Assembly (NCBI GenBank): GCA_964353255.1
Contig: CAYGVJ010000129.1
Coordinates: forward strand, 1-14,912
Reading direction: 5' to 3'
Length of the DNA stretch: 14,912 bases
DNA from: VFZS01 sp964353255
Lineage (GTDB): Bacteria; Acidobacteriota; Terriglobia; Bryobacterales; Bryobacteraceae
Under the pieces are notes generated by a model. That model had not been told where the DNA came from and did no database searches. It worked only from the letters and a program-made list of their open reading frames with translations. Made by a program: the position numbers and the translations under genes. Positions 13,708 to 14,912 of this stretch are shown piece after piece. How positions within the stretch are numbered: position 1 is the stretch's first letter; every line of letters begins with the position of its first letter.

Positions 13708-14895
13708 ATGGCTAAGGAGAAGTTCGACCGCAGCAAGCCGCACATCAACGTGGGGACGATCGGGCACATCGATCACGGCAAGACCACGCTGACGGCGGCC
13801 ATGACCCGGGTGTTGGCCAAGGCCAACCCCAAGGTGAAGTTCCGCAGTTTCGACTCCATCGACAACGCGCCGGAGGAGAAGGCGCGGGGGATCACCATAG
13901 CCATCGCGCACGTGGAGTACGAGACCGGCAAGCGGCACTACGCGCACGTGGACTGTCCGGGGCACGCCGACTACATCAAGAACATGATCACCGGGGCGGC
14001 GCAGATGGACGGGGCGATTCTGGTGGTGGCGGCCACCGACGGGCCGATGCCGCAGACTCGCGAGCACATCCTGCTGGCGCGGCAGGTGGGGGTGCCCTAC
14101 ATCGTGGTGGCGCTGAACAAGGTGGACGCGGTGGACGACCCGGAGCTGCTGGACCTGGTGGAGCTGGAGGTGCGGGACCTGCTGACGAAGTACGAGTTCC
14201 CGGGGGACGAGATTCCGGTGGTGCGGGTTTCGGCGCTGGGGGCGCTGAACGGGGAGGCGCAGTGGGAGAAGGGGGTAATGGAGCTGCTGGACGCGGTAGA
14301 CAACTACTTGCCGATGCCCAAGCGGGACATTGAGAAGCCGTTTCTGATGCCGATCGAGGACATTTTCTCGATCCAGGGGCGGGGGACGGTGGTGACCGGG
14401 CGCATTGACCGGGGGCTGGTGAAGGTGGGCGACGAGATGGAGATCGTGGGTTTCCGGGAGACGCGCAAGACGGTGATCACGGGCGTGGAGATGTTCAAGA
14501 AGATCCTGGACCGGGGGGAGGCGGGCGACAACGTGGGCCTGCTGCTGCGGGGCATCGACAAGGAAGAGGTGGAGCGCGGCCAGGTGGTGGCCAAGCCGGG
14601 CTCGATCACGCCGCATAACCGGTTCCGGGGCGAGGTGTACGTGCTGAGCAAGGAGGAAGGGGGGCGGCACACGCCCTTCTTTGCGGGCTACCGGCCGCAG
14701 TTTTACTTCCGGACCACGGACGTGACCGGGGTGGTGAAGCTGCCCGAAGGGGTGGAGATGGTGATACCGGGCGACAACGTGAACCTGGAGGTGGAGCTGA
14801 TCACGCCGGTGGCCATGGACAAGGGCCTGCGCTTCGCCATCCGCGAGGGCGGGCGCACGGTGGGCGCCGGCACGGTGACCGACATTCTGGAGTAG
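13708..14895 (+). CDS. tuf: Translation elongation factor Tu
   Basis: The 395-residue GTPase carries aminoacyl-tRNA to the ribosomal A site. G motifs are intact: GHIDHGKT (19-26), RGITI (60-64), DCPGH (82-86) and NKVD (137-140). Domain II includes SIQGRGTVVTGRIDRG, and domain III includes FFAGYRPQFYFRTTDVTGVV and the C-terminal REGGRTVGAGTV. The length is typical. It is the last full gene of the window, after fusA in the usual str order. Codon use is odd. By my hand count glycine is GGG 16 times and GGC twice up to about 14430, then GGG 6 and GGC 14. GGG is usually avoided in very highly expressed genes. Whether a second tuf copy exists elsewhere cannot be seen. Confidence 0.97.
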   Translation: MAKEKFDRSKPHINVGTIGHIDHGKTTLTAAMTRVLAKANPKVKFRSFDSIDNAPEEKARGITIAIAHVEYETGKRHYAHVDCPGHADYIKNMITGAAQMDGAILVVAATDGPMPQTREHILLARQVGVPYIVVALNKVDAVDDPELLDLVELEVRDLLTKYEFPGDEIPVVRVSALGALNGEAQWEKGVMELLDAVDNYLPMPKRDIEKPFLMPIEDIFSIQGRGTVVTGRIDRGLVKVGDEMEIVGFRETRKTVITGVEMFKKILDRGEAGDNVGLLLRGIDKEEVERGQVVAKPGSITPHNRFRGEVYVLSKEEGGRHTPFFAGYRPQFYFRTTDVTGVVKLPEGVEMVIPGDNVNLEVELITPVAMDKGLRFAIREGGRTVGAGTVTDILE

Positions 14896-14904
14896 GGACG
14901 GGGC

Positions 14905-14912
14905 ATGCCGCG
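14905..14912 (+). CDS. Possible start of the next gene (perhaps rpsJ), cut by the window
   Basis: An ATG 9 bp after the tuf stop begins M-P-R before the window ends, behind a G-rich stretch that could serve as a weak ribosome-binding site. In many bacteria rpsJ (S10) follows tuf, and MPR is a common S10 start. Only eight bases are available, so this is position-based inference. Confidence 0.2.

Noticed and set aside
13540..14670. 376-codon minus-strand open frame over tuf
   Set aside because: It is antisense to EF-Tu, with His/Leu/Pro-rich shadow composition and no domain.
1..14912. CRISPR array, tRNA or rRNA genes, insertion sequences, prophage
   Set aside because: I saw no regularly spaced repeats, tRNA- or rRNA-like sequence, transposase or integrase gene. 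The only mobile-style element is the toxin-antitoxin pair.

Overview
The window is high-GC, gene-dense bacterial chromosome. It most resembles an Acidobacteriota genome of the Solibacter/Bryobacter type. That is an inference from gene style: a Tat-exported Gfo/Idh/MocA oxidoreductase, a YVTN-like beta-propeller lipoprotein, a large secreted M14-type peptidase and a complete, tightly packed str operon. No rRNA or tRNA gene is visible that would settle the taxonomy.

Layout. Bases 1-260 hold no convincing gene, only short inverted repeats. Bases 261-982 (minus strand) are a type II toxin-antitoxin pair: a FitA/VapB-like ribbon-helix-helix antitoxin followed by a PIN-domain VapC toxin, with stop and start overlapping by one base. 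A 109-bp divergent region rich in palindromes separates it from a secreted M14-family zinc peptidase of 897 residues (1092-3785, plus). That gene ends 7 bp inside the convergent 3' end of a CpaE/TadZ-type deviant-Walker ATPase (3779-4963, minus), which has no other pilus-assembly genes beside it here. Next come a Tat-secreted Gfo/Idh/MocA oxidoreductase (5155-6378, plus) and, converging on it, a two-gene minus-strand unit: a beta-propeller lipoprotein (10359-9262) and a secreted heparinase II/III-like polysaccharide lyase (9213-6394). A 343-bp gap carries a clear sigma70 promoter and a long structured leader. It opens the str operon, rpsL-rpsG-fusA-tuf, which runs to the right edge.

How the genes work together. 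The str operon supplies ribosomal proteins S12 and S7 and elongation factors G and Tu, and is the housekeeping core. The lipoprotein, lyase and oxidoreductase could form a small extracytoplasmic glycan-processing cluster, but only their predicted export and adjacency support that. The toxin-antitoxin pair, the peptidase and the CpaE-like protein look like independent units.

No strongly novel system is evident. The points most worth checking are: several transcript-leading genes that lack a Shine-Dalgarno sequence and have a -10-like hexamer almost touching the start codon (possible leaderless mRNAs); the long rpsL leader with a possible 31-codon upstream frame over a strong hairpin, paired with a 9-nt rpsL-rpsG gap too short for the E. 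coli-type S7 target; and an abrupt change in glycine codon use inside tuf.
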